Position numbers and translations under genes: made by a program. A stretch of DNA of 64,000 nt from contig NZ_WPCV01000008.1 of assembly GCF_018035235.1 (NCBI RefSeq), positions 1 to 64,000 on the forward strand. The letters are read 5' to 3'. This stretch comes from Citrobacter sp. On2M. GTDB lineage: Bacteria; Pseudomonadota; Gammaproteobacteria; Enterobacterales; Enterobacteriaceae. Below the pieces are notes generated by a model. That model was not told the DNA's origin and did no database searches. It was given only the letters and a program-made list of their open reading frames with translations. Below, piece after piece: positions 1 through 9,513 of this stretch. Each line of letters starts with the position of its first letter. Position 1 is the first letter of the stretch.

Positions 1-140
1 CGAAGTTCTCAGTGGAACCCCGCTGACCCGGCGGCTTGTAATCCGTTGTTCCGTGTCAGTGGAGGCGCATTATAGGGAGTTATTTCAGGCTGACAAGGGG
101 AAATTTAAAATAACTTTCCGAACGCGTATTTTTTCATCAA
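1..140 (-). promoter_or_regulatory. Ribosomal RNA operon P1 promoter and start of leader, firing leftward
   Basis: Read on the minus strand, this matches the core of an E. coli rrn P1 promoter. The -35 TTGTCA is the complement of 91-96, the -10 TATAAT the complement of 69-74, and the spacer is 16 bp, as is typical of rrn P1. Upstream (101-140) is an A/T-rich block in the position of the UP element. Downstream of the -10 is a GC-rich discriminator, the feature linked to ppGpp/DksA control, and then the start of the leader. Transcription should begin near base 61 and leave the window to the left. In E. coli, murI is followed by rrnB in the same orientation, so a 16S gene is expected just outside. 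The P2 promoter and 16S are not visible. Confidence 0.9.
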
Positions 141-146
141 AACTAC

Positions 147-998
147 CTAAACTGCCAGTTTTTCGAGCGTCTTAAAGCCATAACGCTGCAGTACGGGCAA
201 TAGTTGTTCAGCTTCTGTCGTCATTGCCATACAGAATGCGACATTGTCGTCGGATGATTTTGCATCTGGTGCTTCATGTTCTAATAACCAGGCCGTGCGA
301 CGCGCAATCGCAGCACCAGAATCAACCAGCCGCGTCCCCTCGGGCAGAACCTGTAAAAGCTCTTCCTGTAATAGAGGGAAATGAGTACACCCGAGCACCA
401 CTGTGTCAGGGGGTTCCGACATCCGCAGCCACGGACGCAGAATGCGGCGCAGCTCTTCCAGAGAAACTGTTTCACCGTGCAGCTTCGCTTCAGCCAGTTC
501 CACCAGCTCGGCAGAACCCAGCATCGCTATCTGACATTCGTTTGCAAACCGCGCAATCAACTCATGAGTATATGAACGTTTCACCGTTGCACGCGTAGCC
601 AGCAACCCCACCACGCCATTCGCCGTGAGTCGCGCCGCCGGTTTAATCGCAGGCACCACGCCAACTACCGGAAAAGCAAATTTCTCCCGTAACGCAGGGA
701 GCGACACCGTGCTTGCCGTATTACACGCGATAACCGCAAGAGAGAGGGGATAGCGCTGCTGGACCGCAGTCACAATCTCAACAACGCGCTCAACGATAAA
801 CGCCTCGCTCTTCTCTCCATAAGGAAAGGCGACGTTATCAAAAGCGTAGATATAGTGGAGATCCGGGAGAAGACGCCGGATCTCGTCATAGACCGACAAC
901 CCACCGACGCCGGAATCAAACACCAGCACGGTGGGACGTGGATCAGAAGGTGTAGCTGCCAGACAAGGTGTATTCCCGTCCTGCAGTTGCGTAGCCAT
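147..998 (-). CDS. murI: Glutamate racemase MurI
   Basis: Cytoplasmic, cofactor-independent enzyme that makes D-glutamate for peptidoglycan. The two catalytic cysteines are visible, in ACNTAS (Cys92) and GCTHFP (Cys204), with the N-terminal DSGVGG motif at 28-33. The length, 283 residues, is close to the 285 of E. coli. The frame stays open further upstream, but I chose the ATG at 996-998 because it gives the MATQLQDGNTP start seen in E. coli, including the roughly 20-residue N-terminal extension linked to activation by UDP-MurNAc-Ala. Its first 56 bases overlap the 3' end of btuB in another frame, as in E. coli, so it is probably expressed partly from the btuB transcript. Confidence 0.97.
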   Translation of the reverse strand: MATQLQDGNTPCLAATPSDPRPTVLVFDSGVGGLSVYDEIRRLLPDLHYIYAFDNVAFPYGEKSEAFIVERVVEIVTAVQQRYPLSLAVIACNTASTVSLPALREKFAFPVVGVVPAIKPAARLTANGVVGLLATRATVKRSYTHELIARFANECQIAMLGSAELVELAEAKLHGETVSLEELRRILRPWLRMSEPPDTVVLGCTHFPLLQEELLQVLPEGTRLVDSGAAIARRTAWLLEHEAPDAKSSDDNVAFCMAMTTEAEQLLPVLQRYGFKTLEKLAV

Positions 999-2799
999 AA
1001 ACTGTCTCGTAATCTTTATCGAACAGGTTGGCGATTTTACCACGAACTGTCAGCTGTGAGGTGATTGGATATGATAATCCGATATCCCATAAGCTGACGC
1101 CGCCCAATTTAACATCACGATTATTGTCGAAATCATTATCGTAACGTTTACCTATATATTGATACGCAACGTTCCAGCCCAAATCCTGGACCTGTCCGGT
1201 TAACTCATACTTAACCTGCTGTTTTGCACGGCGATAGAGCACCTTGTTTGTGTCATCATCACGCGGGTCAACGTATTGTAGCGTCAGATTATGTTCTACG
1301 GGGCCTGTCGTAAAGTTTCCGGTCCATTCCAGCCCTTTAATCGTGGCTGATTTAACGTTGACGTACTGATTATTCTTGTAGTCGATCAGGTTTTGAATTT
1401 CATAGTGGTATGCGGAAAGACGCCAATTAAGCGGCCCTGTCAATCCATCAATACCTGCTTCCCACTGTTTAGATTCTTCCGGTTTCAGATTCGGGTTGGC
1501 AGCGATACCCGGCCCATAGGATGAGGCAAAGCGCGTCGCCCCGTATTGCTGACCCAGCGAGGGCGCCAGGAAACCAGTACCGTAAGAGAGCGTTGCACGA
1601 TAACCATCAACAAACTCCCAGCCAGCTGCGGTCTGCCAGGTACCATGCCAGCCGAATTGTTCGTCATGATCTTCACGGCCCGAGGCTTCCAGCGTGACGC
1701 TCTCAATTTGTTGCTGCCCGGTCAGATAAAGTCCCGTTGTATCACGTTTATAAGCATCTGATTTCGTCGTACTGCTGGATGTCAGCTTCTCTTGTTTCCA
1801 GTCGACACCGCCGCTAATTGCCCCATGCCCAACCGCAACGTTATTTCCCCACTGAATATAGCGTTGTTCCATATTATCCAGCGTAGCGTCTCCCGCATAA
1901 CGGCCGAGTTCGTTGCTATAGTTGTAATCTTTGAGATGCTGGTAGTTAGCAATAAGTTGGGAGGAGTAGATACCAGAGCTGTAACGAAGACCTGAATCCC
2001 AGGACTGCGTGTAATTCTGGGCTTCGTCATTCCCTCCAGGATTACCCCACGAACCCTGGTCATAATCACTATTAGCGGTATATCCATAACCACGGAAGAA
2101 GCCGGAGACGTTATCGCTAAACTTGTGTTGAACGCCGCCCCAGAACAGCTTATTACGATAACCATCGCGGTCGCTGTCACCGCTGTAGGGTGAGTCGGGT
2201 TGAATGTTAAAACCTTTCGTCGTCTGGTAAGCACCAGCCGCCGTCACCATCGTGTCACCAAACCGCTTATTAACCGAGCCGTCATAGGTTTGATAACCAT
2301 CAGTCCCCATACCCGCGTTGATCTGCGATTTCTCTTCATCACTCATCGTAATGATGTTAACCACACCACCGATCGCACCAGAGCCGTACACTGCTGAACG
2401 GGGTCCGCGAATGTATTCAACACGCTGCACCAACGATACCGGAATCTGGCCAATGTCGATCGCATTGCCGATGCCGGCACGTGCCATCGGCACACCATCA
2501 ATCAATACCAGAACGTGACGAGATTCAGTGCCGCGAACATACAGAGAGGAACTTTTACCCATACCGCCGCTCTGGGAGATATCTACGCCTGGCAATCGAC
2601 GCATGACATCGTTCAGATCTTTTGACTGCCAGCGTTGAATATCTTCACGCGTGACCACATCGGTGGGGGCAAGAACAGTATTAACAGGCTGCTGAAAACG
2701 GTTGGCAGTGACGACGAGAGTATCCGGGCGAGTGTCCTGTGCCCAACCAGAAAATGCCGTGACGGACAACGCCGTGCACAGCAATGATTTTTTGATCAT
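943..2799 (-). CDS. btuB: TonB-dependent vitamin B12 outer-membrane receptor BtuB
   Basis: A 22-stranded outer-membrane barrel with an N-terminal plug that binds cobalamins and passes them to the periplasm using TonB energy; in E. coli it is also the receptor for E colicins and phage BF23. A signal peptide of about 20 residues ends in FSGWAQ, followed by the TonB box DTLVVTA (about residues 24-30). The plug contains the conserved NDVMRRLPGVD and RGPRSAVYGSGAIGGVVNI stretches, and the chain ends in the usual aromatic residue (GSYTF). The length is 618 residues against 614 in E. coli. The ATG at 2797-2799 is the start; the frame is open for 55 more codons, but that stretch is the riboswitch. 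It is followed by murI with a 56-base overlap. Confidence 0.97.
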   Translation of the reverse strand: MIKKSLLCTALSVTAFSGWAQDTRPDTLVVTANRFQQPVNTVLAPTDVVTREDIQRWQSKDLNDVMRRLPGVDISQSGGMGKSSSLYVRGTESRHVLVLIDGVPMARAGIGNAIDIGQIPVSLVQRVEYIRGPRSAVYGSGAIGGVVNIITMSDEEKSQINAGMGTDGYQTYDGSVNKRFGDTMVTAAGAYQTTKGFNIQPDSPYSGDSDRDGYRNKLFWGGVQHKFSDNVSGFFRGYGYTANSDYDQGSWGNPGGNDEAQNYTQSWDSGLRYSSGIYSSQLIANYQHLKDYNYSNELGRYAGDATLDNMEQRYIQWGNNVAVGHGAISGGVDWKQEKLTSSSTTKSDAYKRDTTGLYLTGQQQIESVTLEASGREDHDEQFGWHGTWQTAAGWEFVDGYRATLSYGTGFLAPSLGQQYGATRFASSYGPGIAANPNLKPEESKQWEAGIDGLTGPLNWRLSAYHYEIQNLIDYKNNQYVNVKSATIKGLEWTGNFTTGPVEHNLTLQYVDPRDDDTNKVLYRRAKQQVKYELTGQVQDLGWNVAYQYIGKRYDNDFDNNRDVKLGGVSLWDIGLSYPITSQLTVRGKIANLFDKDYETVYGYATAGREYTLSGSYTF

Positions 2800-2804
2800 T
2801 GTAA

Positions 2805-3040
2805 AGCATCCACAATTTAAGAAGGATGCCGCAGGTCCCACCGATAGTACGCGATGATGAAGACCAGATGCGACGTTAGCCGGCAGGTCTTCGGGCTTGG
2901 AGGCGACATAAAGAGACGATGACTTCCCGCGGCAAGCCGCAGTGTCTGCACCAGGTGCGCTCATCTCTTACCTTCCTTACCGCTGCGCGTCAGCTCCAGA
3001 TTTACACTGGATTCCCTTTTAACTCACAGGACCGGAAAAC
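2805..3040 (-). promoter_or_regulatory. Cobalamin (AdoCbl) riboswitch in the btuB leader
   Basis: Read on the minus strand, this leader matches the E. coli btuB 5' UTR nearly throughout. It has the GGGAATCCAGTG element and its TCTGGAGCTGACGCGCAGC partner (complement of roughly 2983-3012), the GCAGACACTGC and GGGAAGTC elements, and the CCAAGCCCGAAGACCTGCC stretch (complement of about 2880-2898) that forms the core. Binding of adenosylcobalamin is known to hide the btuB ribosome-binding site. The 367-base gap between btuB and trmA also holds the two divergent promoters; the AT-rich part at 3040-3165 next to trmA contains nothing else I can name. Confidence 0.93.
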
Positions 3041-3166
3041 GGATGCTACAGTTTGTTACAACCTGGTGTCCAGACCGCATATCACATTATCGGAAATCAT
3101 CAATGACTGGACATCTGTTGAGCAATCCCTACAATCCCCGCGTACTTTTATTTTTCAGGACGCATC

Positions 3167-4267
3167 ATGACCCCCGAACACCTTCCGACAGAACAGTACG
3201 ACGCCCAGTTAGCTGAAAAAGTAGTGCGTCTGCAGAGCTTAATGACGCCATTTTATGCACAGGCTCCGGAAGTGTTTCGCTCACCGGTCAGCCATTACCG
3301 TATGCGCGCCGAATTCCGCCTGTGGCATGACGGTGATGACCTGTACCACATCATGTTCGACAGCCAGACCAAAAGCCGTATTCGCGTCGACAGCTTCCCG
3401 GCTGCCAGCGAGCTCATCAACACGCTGATGACGGCAATGATCGACGGCGTTCGCAACAACCACGTCCTGCGCCACAAACTGTTTCAGATTGATTACCTCA
3501 CAACCCTGAGCGATCAGGCGGTGGTATCGATGCTGTACCATAAAAAATTAGATGATGAATGGCGTCAGGAAGCCGAAGCGCTGCGAGATGCGCTGCGGGC
3601 GCAAAACCTGAACGTCCATATGATTGGTCGGGCAACCAAAACCAAAATTGAGCTGGACCAGGACTACATTGACGAACGCTTGCCGGTAGCAGGTAAAGAG
3701 ATTATCTACCGCCAGGTTGAGAACAGTTTTACCCAGCCGAATGCCGCCATGAATATCCAGATGCTGGAATGGGCAATTGATGTCACCAAAGGGTCAAAAG
3801 GCGATCTGCTTGAGCTGTACTGCGGCAATGGCAACTTCTCGTTAGCCCTGGCGCAAAACTTCAACCGTGTACTGGCCACCGAAATCGCCAAACCGTCCGT
3901 GGCTGCTGCGCAGTACAACATCGCGGCTAACCACATTGATAATGTACAAATTATTCGCATGGCGGCCGAAGAGTTTACTCAGGCGATGAACGGGGTACGC
4001 GAGTTCAACCGTTTGCAGGGAATCGATCTGAAGAGTTACCAATGTGAAACCATTTTCGTGGACCCACCGCGCAGCGGTCTGGACAGCGAAACAGAGAAAA
4101 TGGTGCAGGCGTATCCGCGTATTCTGTATATATCCTGCAATCCGGAGACATTATGTAAGAACCTGGAAACGTTAAGCCAGACGCACAATGTTTCACGTCT
4201 GGCTCTGTTTGATCAGTTCCCGTATACGCACCATATGGAGTGCGGCGTGTTACTGACCGCAAAATAA
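3167..4267 (+). CDS. trmA: tRNA (uracil-5-)-methyltransferase TrmA
   Basis: SAM-dependent enzyme that makes m5U54 (T54) in the T-loop of tRNA; in E. coli it also modifies tmRNA and is an RNA-folding helper. It has 366 residues, identical in length to E. coli. The N-terminal half is the TRAM-less RNA-binding part. The SAM-binding motif [15 protein letters not shown] starts near residue 215, [10 protein letters not shown] near residue 297, and the catalytic cysteine is in ISCNPETLC (Cys324). The C-terminal [10 protein letters not shown] carries the general-base glutamate. The start ATG at 3167 sits behind a CAGGA-type ribosome site. It is divergent from btuB and is followed by a REP palindrome and convergent yijD. 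Confidence 0.97.
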   Translation: MTPEHLPTEQYDAQLAEKVVRLQSLMTPFYAQAPEVFRSPVSHYRMRAEFRLWHDGDDLYHIMFDSQTKSRIRVDSFPAASELINTLMTAMIDGVRNNHVLRHKLFQIDYLTTLSDQAVVSMLYHKKLDDEWRQEAEALRDALRAQNLNVHMIGRATKTKIELDQDYIDERLPVAGKEIIYRQVENSFTQPNAAMNIQMLEWAIDVTKGSKGDLLELYCGNGNFSLALAQNFNRVLATEIAKPSVAAAQYNIAANHIDNVQIIRMAAEEFTQAMNGVREFNRLQGIDLKSYQCETIFVDPPRSGLDSETEKMVQAYPRILYISCNPETLCKNLETLSQTHNVSRLALFDQFPYTHHMECGVLLTAK

Positions 4268-4275
4268 GTGATGAC

Positions 4276-4306
4276 CTGGCCGGGAGCGCTTCGCTTGCCC
4301 GGCCGA
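4276..4306. repeat. REP palindrome between trmA and yijD
   Basis: An imperfect inverted repeat with GGCCGGG / CCCGGCC arms around AGCGCTTCGCTTG. It lies in the 45-base gap between two converging genes, which is the typical setting of enterobacterial REP units; it may serve as a terminator and mRNA 3' end protector. Confidence 0.75.
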
Positions 4307-4312
4307 CAAAGA

Positions 4313-4672
4313 TTACTCCACAATTTCCTGTTTACGGTTACGCACTTTAAAACCGATCCAGAACACCAGAATCACCGACAGTACCGCCGGGAAGAAGTTA
4401 GAGCCAATATCCGGGTATTCAGCGCGTACCACGGTGCTGTACAACAGAACACCGAGAATAAAACAGGCGGCAGCCAGGCCCGGTAGTCCCACAGGCATGG
4501 TGCGGTTCTGATAGCGCTGATGCAGACAATAAACCGTCAGCACCAGCGAAATAATCGGGAATACTGAGAATGGCACAATGGAGCTAAACAGCGCCGCAAA
4601 TGTGCCATTGATCGATAAGCCAGCAACCAGCGCCAGCAGCAGCGTACCTTTATCTTGACCTGACTGTTTCAT
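4313..4672 (-). CDS. yijD: Inner-membrane protein YijD
   Basis: A 119-residue protein of unknown function, the same length as E. coli YijD. I see four hydrophobic stretches (about residues 10-28, 31-46, 62-80 and 88-106), consistent with a small four-helix inner-membrane protein with short polar ends. It starts 15 bases after the fabR stop codon on the same strand, so it is probably the second gene of a fabR-yijD operon. A link to lipid metabolism is suggested only by that pairing. Confidence 0.93.
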   Translation of the reverse strand: MKQSGQDKGTLLLALVAGLSINGTFAALFSSIVPFSVFPIISLVLTVYCLHQRYQNRTMPVGLPGLAAACFILGVLLYSTVVRAEYPDIGSNFFPAVLSVILVFWIGFKVRNRKQEIVE

Positions 4673-4687
4673 TGCTTGTCCTTCTCG

Positions 4688-5320
4688 TTACTCGGAGTGG
4701 TGCGTCATCTTTTCTTGTTCACGGCGGTACCAATAGAATGCGCCTTTCGCGATCATGCGCAATTGCAATACCAGCCGCTCTTCCAGCTGCCGACGCTGTT
4801 CAGCGCCAACATCCAGTGCTTCTGCCCCGGCGCTGAACACAATGGTTACCATGGCTTCGGCTTGCGCTTCAGTAAACGCACGAGGCATATGGTTTTCGAG
4901 TTCCAGATAGTCCGCAAGTTCCGCAATGAAGTGCTGAATTTCACGTGCGACCGCTGCACGAAACGCTGCGGAAGTCCCCGAACGCTCGCGCAATAATAAA
5001 CGGAAGGCGTTGGGATTGTTGCCAATGAACTCCATAAATGTTGAGACCGAGGTGCGGATCACACTCCCCCCCTTAGCAATACGCTGACGCGCCTGACGCA
5101 TCAACTGGCGCAGCATCAGACCACTCTCGTCCACCATCGTCAGGCCGAGTTCATCCACATCGCGGAAATGGCGATAAAACGAGGTTGGCGCAATGCCCGC
5201 TTCACGAGCGACTTCGCGTAAACTGAGGCTGGCAAAACTACGCTCAGCGCTGAGTTGACTAAATGCGGCTTCTACCAGCGAACGCCGGGTTTTTTCTTTT
5301 TGTTGCGCTCTAACGCCCAT
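4688..5320 (-). CDS. fabR: HTH-type repressor of unsaturated fatty-acid synthesis FabR
   Basis: TetR-family repressor that senses the unsaturated/saturated acyl-thioester balance and represses fabA and fabB in E. coli. The N-terminal TetR DNA-binding domain is clear: [13 protein letters not shown], then [20 protein letters not shown] (helix-turn-helix, about residues 31-50). The C-terminal part is the ligand-binding and dimer domain. I chose the ATG giving [13 protein letters not shown] (210 residues), the accepted E. coli start; the frame stays open eight codons further upstream to an ATG at 5344. It is divergent from sthA across about 190 bases. Confidence 0.95.
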   Translation of the reverse strand: MGVRAQQKEKTRRSLVEAAFSQLSAERSFASLSLREVAREAGIAPTSFYRHFRDVDELGLTMVDESGLMLRQLMRQARQRIAKGGSVIRTSVSTFMEFIGNNPNAFRLLLRERSGTSAAFRAAVAREIQHFIAELADYLELENHMPRAFTEAQAEAMVTIVFSAGAEALDVGAEQRRQLEERLVLQLRMIAKGAFYWYRREQEKMTHHSE

Positions 5321-5514
5321 CACGATGTCTGAATCCTTCCACATACCTTGCTGGCACTATACCAGAGATTAGGCGGTTGGCATGGCTTTGTGAATGATTG
5401 TTTACGCGCAGTTTGTGCTTCGACTTCGCAAAAAAGCACAACGATAATTGGGTTATCCTGACAACGATGTTACTATTCTGTTGCTTTTATGTATAAGAAC
5501 AGGTAAGCCTGACC

Positions 5515-6915
5515 ATGTCACATTCCTACGATTACGATGCAATAGTAATAGGTTCCGGTCCCGGCGGCGAAGGCGCTGCGATGGGTCTGGTTAAGCAAGG
5601 AGCGCGCGTCGCGGTGATTGAGCGCTATCATAACGTCGGTGGAGGCTGTACCCACTGGGGCACCATCCCGTCGAAAGCTCTCCGCCACGCCGTCAGCCGT
5701 ATCATTGAATTCAATCAGAACCCACTTTACAGCGACCACTCCCGACTCCTTCGTTCTTCTTTCGCCGATATTCTCAACCACGCTGATAACGTCATAAATC
5801 AGCAGACACGTATGCGGCAAGGATTTTACGAGCGTAACCACTGCGAAATTTTGCAGGGCAATGCCCGTTTTGTTGATGAACACACGCTCGCTCTGGAATG
5901 CCACGACGGCACGGTGGAAACGCTGACCGCGGATAAGTTCGTTATCGCCTGCGGTTCACGCCCCTATCACCCTGTAGACGTCGACTTTTCGCATCCCCGG
6001 GTGTATGACAGCGACTCGATCCTGAGCCTGCACCACGAACCCCGCCACGTTTTGATTTATGGCGCAGGGGTCATTGGCTGCGAATATGCATCGATTTTTC
6101 GTGGAATGGACGTCAAAGTCGATTTAATCAACACTCGCGATCGTCTGCTGGCGTTCCTCGATCAAGAGATGTCCGACTCGCTCTCTTATCACTTCTGGAA
6201 TAGCGGTGTCGTCATTCGCCACAACGAAGAGTACGAGAAGATTGAAGGCTGCGATGATGGCGTCATCATGCATCTGAAATCCGGTAAAAAACTGAAGGCC
6301 GACTGCCTGTTGTACGCCAATGGTCGCACCGGTAATACCGATTCGCTGGCGCTGGAAAATATTGGTCTGAAAACTGACAGCCGCGGACAGCTGAAGGTCA
6401 ACAGCATGTACCAGACAGCGTTACCGCACGTCTATGCCGTTGGCGATGTGATCGGCTATCCGAGCCTGGCATCAGCAGCCTACGATCAGGGACGCATTGC
6501 CGCCCAGGCGTTGGTAAAAGGCGAAGCGACTGCGCATCTGATCGAAGATATCCCGACCGGGATTTATACCATTCCGGAAATCAGCTCCGTCGGTAAAACG
6601 GAACAGCAGCTCACGGCAATGAAAGTTCCCTACGAAGTCGGTCGCGCCCAGTTTAAACACCTGGCACGGGCACAAATCGTCGGTATGAGCGTCGGAACGC
6701 TGAAGATTCTGTTCCATCGTGAAACTAAAGAGATTCTGGGGATCCACTGCTTTGGGGAACGCGCGGCCGAAATTATTCATATCGGTCAGGCGATTATGGA
6801 GCAAAAAGGTGGTGGTAACACCATCGAGTACTTCGTTAACACCACCTTTAACTACCCAACGATGGCGGAAGCCTATCGGGTAGCGGCGCTAAATGGCTTA
6901 AACCGCCTGTTTTAA
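5515..6915 (+). CDS. sthA: Soluble pyridine nucleotide transhydrogenase SthA (UdhA)
   Basis: Cytoplasmic FAD enzyme that moves hydride between NADPH and NAD+, draining excess NADPH. It belongs to the disulfide-reductase flavoprotein family: the FAD-binding GSGPGGEG is at residues 13-20, the NAD(P) domain [11 protein letters not shown] is near residue 183, and the dimerisation domain is at the C-terminus. The family's redox disulfide is missing its second cysteine: residues 45-50 read CTHWGT, with Thr where the second Cys would be, as is known for SthA. It has 466 residues as in E. coli. The last 18 bases overlap the end of oxyR tail to tail. Confidence 0.97.
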   Translation: MSHSYDYDAIVIGSGPGGEGAAMGLVKQGARVAVIERYHNVGGGCTHWGTIPSKALRHAVSRIIEFNQNPLYSDHSRLLRSSFADILNHADNVINQQTRMRQGFYERNHCEILQGNARFVDEHTLALECHDGTVETLTADKFVIACGSRPYHPVDVDFSHPRVYDSDSILSLHHEPRHVLIYGAGVIGCEYASIFRGMDVKVDLINTRDRLLAFLDQEMSDSLSYHFWNSGVVIRHNEEYEKIEGCDDGVIMHLKSGKKLKADCLLYANGRTGNTDSLALENIGLKTDSRGQLKVNSMYQTALPHVYAVGDVIGYPSLASAAYDQGRIAAQALVKGEATAHLIEDIPTGIYTIPEISSVGKTEQQLTAMKVPYEVGRAQFKHLARAQIVGMSVGTLKILFHRETKEILGIHCFGERAAEIIHIGQAIMEQKGGGNTIEYFVNTTFNYPTMAEAYRVAALNGLNRLF

Positions 6916-7815
6916 CGCACTGTCGAAATGGCCATCCATTGATCCACGGATGGCCTCTGCCAGCTGTTCATAACGACTGCGCAGCGGCGAACCTGGACGA
7001 TACACCAGGCCAATCGTCCGGCGTGGTTCAGGCTTGATGCAGGGCAGATAAACAACACCATCACGCTTACGCTCAGACGGAACAGCCAGCGCAGGCAATA
7101 AAGTAATACCGCTGCCTGCCGCCACCATGTTGCGTAGTGTTTCCAGACTGGTTGCCCGAAAATGGGTATCCTCATCAGCGCCCGCTTCAAAGCAGAAGCC
7201 CATCGCCTGATCGCGCAGGCAGTGACCATCCTCCAGCATCAGCAGTTTTTCACCCGCCAGATCGGACATCGGCACACAATCCCGGTTTGCCCATGGGTGA
7301 TCTTCATAGATCGCCAGCAACATAGGCTCATCAAATAACGGCACTTCGATGAACGCTTCACTCTCTTTCACCAGCGCCAGAATGACGCAGTCGAGCTTAC
7401 CGCTGTCCAGTTGCGCCAGCAGTTGATGCGTCTGCGCCTCATGGAGATACATTTCCAGTTTTGGGAAGGTCTGGTGCAACATAGGAATAATATGCGGCAG
7501 CAGGTATGGCCCCACCGTTGGGATCAAACCAATATGCAGCGGGCCAGACATTGTCTCGCCTTGTTGGCTTGCCATCTCCTTGAGCACTTTGACCTCGCGC
7601 AGCACGGTACGCGCCTGATCCACCAGCAGTAAACCTGCCTGAGTGAACAGCACCTTGCGACTTGTACGCTCCAGCAACATAACGCCAAGCTCATCTTCCA
7701 GCTTACGGATCTGGCCGCTCAGCGTTGGTTGGCTTACGTGACAGGAGTCTGCCGCTCGTCGGAAGTGACGATGTTCGGCGAGTGCCACCAGGTATTCAAG
7801 ATCACGAATATTCAT
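6898..7815 (-). CDS. oxyR: Hydrogen-peroxide-sensing LysR regulator OxyR
   Basis: LysR-type activator of the peroxide regulon (katG, ahpCF, dps, oxyS and others). The N-terminal helix-turn-helix reads [20 protein letters not shown] (about residues 18-37). The redox switch cysteines are present in [20 protein letters not shown], corresponding to Cys199 and Cys208 of E. coli; the length, 305 residues, is the same. The start ATG is at 7813-7815. It is divergent from the OxyS RNA, whose control region also serves OxyR autorepression, and convergent with sthA with an 18-base overlap. One target, katG, also lies in this window at 28.1-30.3 kb. Confidence 0.97.
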   Translation of the reverse strand: MNIRDLEYLVALAEHRHFRRAADSCHVSQPTLSGQIRKLEDELGVMLLERTSRKVLFTQAGLLLVDQARTVLREVKVLKEMASQQGETMSGPLHIGLIPTVGPYLLPHIIPMLHQTFPKLEMYLHEAQTHQLLAQLDSGKLDCVILALVKESEAFIEVPLFDEPMLLAIYEDHPWANRDCVPMSDLAGEKLLMLEDGHCLRDQAMGFCFEAGADEDTHFRATSLETLRNMVAAGSGITLLPALAVPSERKRDGVVYLPCIKPEPRRTIGLVYRPGSPLRSRYEQLAEAIRGSMDGHFDSALKQAV

Positions 7816-7836
7816 TATTCATCCTCCATCGCCACG

Positions 7837-7902
7837 ATAGTTCGTAGCGATAGGTAGCATAGCAACGAACGATTATCCCTATCAAGCTTTCTGTTTAATA
7901 AT
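7837..7902. promoter_or_regulatory. oxyR/oxyS divergent control region with OxyR-binding motif
   Basis: ATAG/CTAT elements occur at 7837-7840, 7850-7853 and 7879-7882, in the pattern of the extended OxyR motif known from this site in E. coli. TAATAAT at 7896-7902 is placed 8 bases before the predicted OxyS start and is the likely -10. OxyR is expected to activate oxyS when oxidised and to repress its own gene. Confidence 0.7.
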
Positions 7903-7910
7903 GCACCACA

Positions 7911-8016
7911 GAAACGGAACGGTACCCCTTTAACCCTTGAAGCTACTGTCCGTTCTCATACTCGAAATAACTAAAGCCAACGTGAACTTTTGCGGACCTT
8001 GTGTCCGCATTTTTTT
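7911..8016 (+). ncRNA. oxyS: OxyS small regulatory RNA
   Basis: A peroxide-induced, Hfq-dependent sRNA that in E. coli represses fhlA, rpoS and nusG. The start GAAACGGAACGG, the ACCCTTGAAG stretch, and AACTAAAGCCAACGTGAACT match E. coli OxyS closely in order and spacing. The 3' hairpin has a perfect 7-bp stem TGCGGAC (7991-7997) / GTCCGCA (8003-8009) followed by seven T. The terminator loop differs from E. coli, which has CTCCAGG-type sequence there; this is the loop I recall as pairing with the fhlA ribosome site. It ends a few bases from the convergent argH terminator. Confidence 0.92.
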
Positions 8017-8019
8017 GCA

Positions 8020-8046
8020 TAAAAAAGCCCGGCGTAGCGCCAGGCT
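8020..8046 (-). terminator. Terminator of the argCBH operon
   Basis: On the minus strand, AGCCTGGCG-CTA-CGCCGGGCT forms a hairpin with one mismatch, followed by six T. It lies about 20 bases after the argH stop and directly abuts the OxyS terminator, so two convergent transcripts end back to back here. Confidence 0.85.
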
Positions 8047-8065
8047 CGAATCATTACCCATCAAT

Positions 8066-9439
8066 TTACGCCAGACGCGCCTTCGCATAGTCGATCGCCT
8101 GCGCAACCTGCAGGGGCGAAACGCCGCCTTTCGCCGCACGTTTGTCTAAGCAAGATTGCAACGAGAGGATCGGGTAAACGTCATCGCCAATGACCTGGCT
8201 GAACCGTTGTAAATCGGCAAGCGACAGAGCTTCCAGCGGTTTGCCCTGCCGAATCGCCTCAACTACCGTTTCACCCACAATATGGTGCGCTTCGCGGAAC
8301 GGAACACCTTTTGCCACCAGATAATCCGCCAGTTCAGTGGCGTTAGCATAGCCCTGCTGCGCAGCCTCCTGACAACGCGGACGTTTCACCTGAATGCCAT
8401 CCAGCACCAGCGCGGCCATATGCAGGCAATCCAGCCAGGTGTCGAGCGCGTCAAACACCCCTTCTTTGTCTTCCTGCATATCTTTGTTGTATGCCAGCGG
8501 GAGGCCTTTTAACGTCATCATCATGCCGGTCAGCGCCCCCTGCACACGACCGCATTTACCGCGGATCAGCTCCAGTGCATCCGGGTTTTTCTTCTGCGGC
8601 ATCAGAGATGAGCCCGAAGTCACACGATCGGACAGCTCAACAAAGCCCGCTTCCCCGGTATTAAAGAAAATAAGGTCTTCAGCAAAACGTGACAGATGCA
8701 CCATACCGATAGAGGCGTCGGAGAGTAGCTCCAGCACGTGATCACGGTCAGAAACGCTATCCAAACTGTTGCGCGTCGCCGAGGCAAAACCCAGCCAACC
8801 GGCCAACTGCTCGCGATCGATTTCATATGCCGTACCCGCCAGCGCGCCACAGCCTAACGGGCTAACGTCTAAGCGTTTGAGTGTGTCCTGCAGACGGCTC
8901 TCGTCACGCGCCAGCATTTCAACATAGGCCAGGCACCAGTGGGCAAACGTCACAGGTTGCGCACGTTGCAGGTGGGTGTAACCCGGCATAACCGCGTCCT
9001 GGTTATTCTCTGCCGTCACCACCAACGCACTTTGCAACTGACGATTGGCCGACAGCAATTCAATAACCGTATCTTTACACCACAGTTTAAGATCGGTCGC
9101 GACCTGGTCGTTACGGCTACGTCCGGTATGCAGTTTTTTGCCAAGCTGGCCGACTTTATCGATCAGCTTTCCTTCTACCCAGCTATGAATATCTTCGGCA
9201 TCGCTTTGCAGGATCTGCTGCGGATTCGCCCTAACCTCTTCCAGCAGAGTATTCAGCGCCTCTTCCAGCTGAAGCTGCTCATCGGCGGTCAGTACGCCAA
9301 CTGTTACCAACGCTTTGGACCAGGCCACAGAGCCGACAATATCCTGTTCTGCCAGGCGGTAGTCAAAACGCAACGAGTCGTTGAACTGTTTGAACCGCTG
9401 ATCTGCTGCCTGTGTAAAACGCCCACCCCAAAGTGCCAT
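8066..9439 (-). CDS. argH: Argininosuccinate lyase ArgH
   Basis: Last step of arginine biosynthesis: splits argininosuccinate into arginine and fumarate. It is a fumarase/aspartase superfamily homotetramer. The family signature [12 protein letters not shown] (about residues 276-287) holds the catalytic serine, and the [12 protein letters not shown] and [10 protein letters not shown] segments (conserved regions 1 and 2) are present. The length is 457 residues, as in E. coli. It is the third gene of argC-argB-argH, separated from argB by 74 bases containing a REP palindrome, and its transcript ends at the hairpin at 8020-8046. Confidence 0.97.
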   Translation of the reverse strand: MALWGGRFTQAADQRFKQFNDSLRFDYRLAEQDIVGSVAWSKALVTVGVLTADEQLQLEEALNTLLEEVRANPQQILQSDAEDIHSWVEGKLIDKVGQLGKKLHTGRSRNDQVATDLKLWCKDTVIELLSANRQLQSALVVTAENNQDAVMPGYTHLQRAQPVTFAHWCLAYVEMLARDESRLQDTLKRLDVSPLGCGALAGTAYEIDREQLAGWLGFASATRNSLDSVSDRDHVLELLSDASIGMVHLSRFAEDLIFFNTGEAGFVELSDRVTSGSSLMPQKKNPDALELIRGKCGRVQGALTGMMMTLKGLPLAYNKDMQEDKEGVFDALDTWLDCLHMAALVLDGIQVKRPRCQEAAQQGYANATELADYLVAKGVPFREAHHIVGETVVEAIRQGKPLEALSLADLQRFSQVIGDDVYPILSLQSCLDKRAAKGGVSPLQVAQAIDYAKARLA

Positions 9440-9465
9440 AACATCGTTCCTTTATTCATTAGTTC

Positions 9466-9497
9466 CGCCGGGTAGCGCTGCGCTTACCCGGCCTACA
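9466..9497. repeat. REP palindrome between argB and argH
   Basis: GCCGGGTAGCG and CGCTTACCCGGC form an inverted repeat followed by CTAC, a typical REP end. It lies inside the argCBH operon and may lower or stabilise segments of the message rather than end it. Confidence 0.8.
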
Positions 9498-9513
9498 GTC
9501 ATTCAATAAAAAC

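Noticed and set aside
2800-2964. In-frame extension of btuB upstream of its ATG
   Set aside because: The stretch is the cobalamin riboswitch; residues do not resemble BtuB, and a clear signal peptide begins at the chosen ATG.
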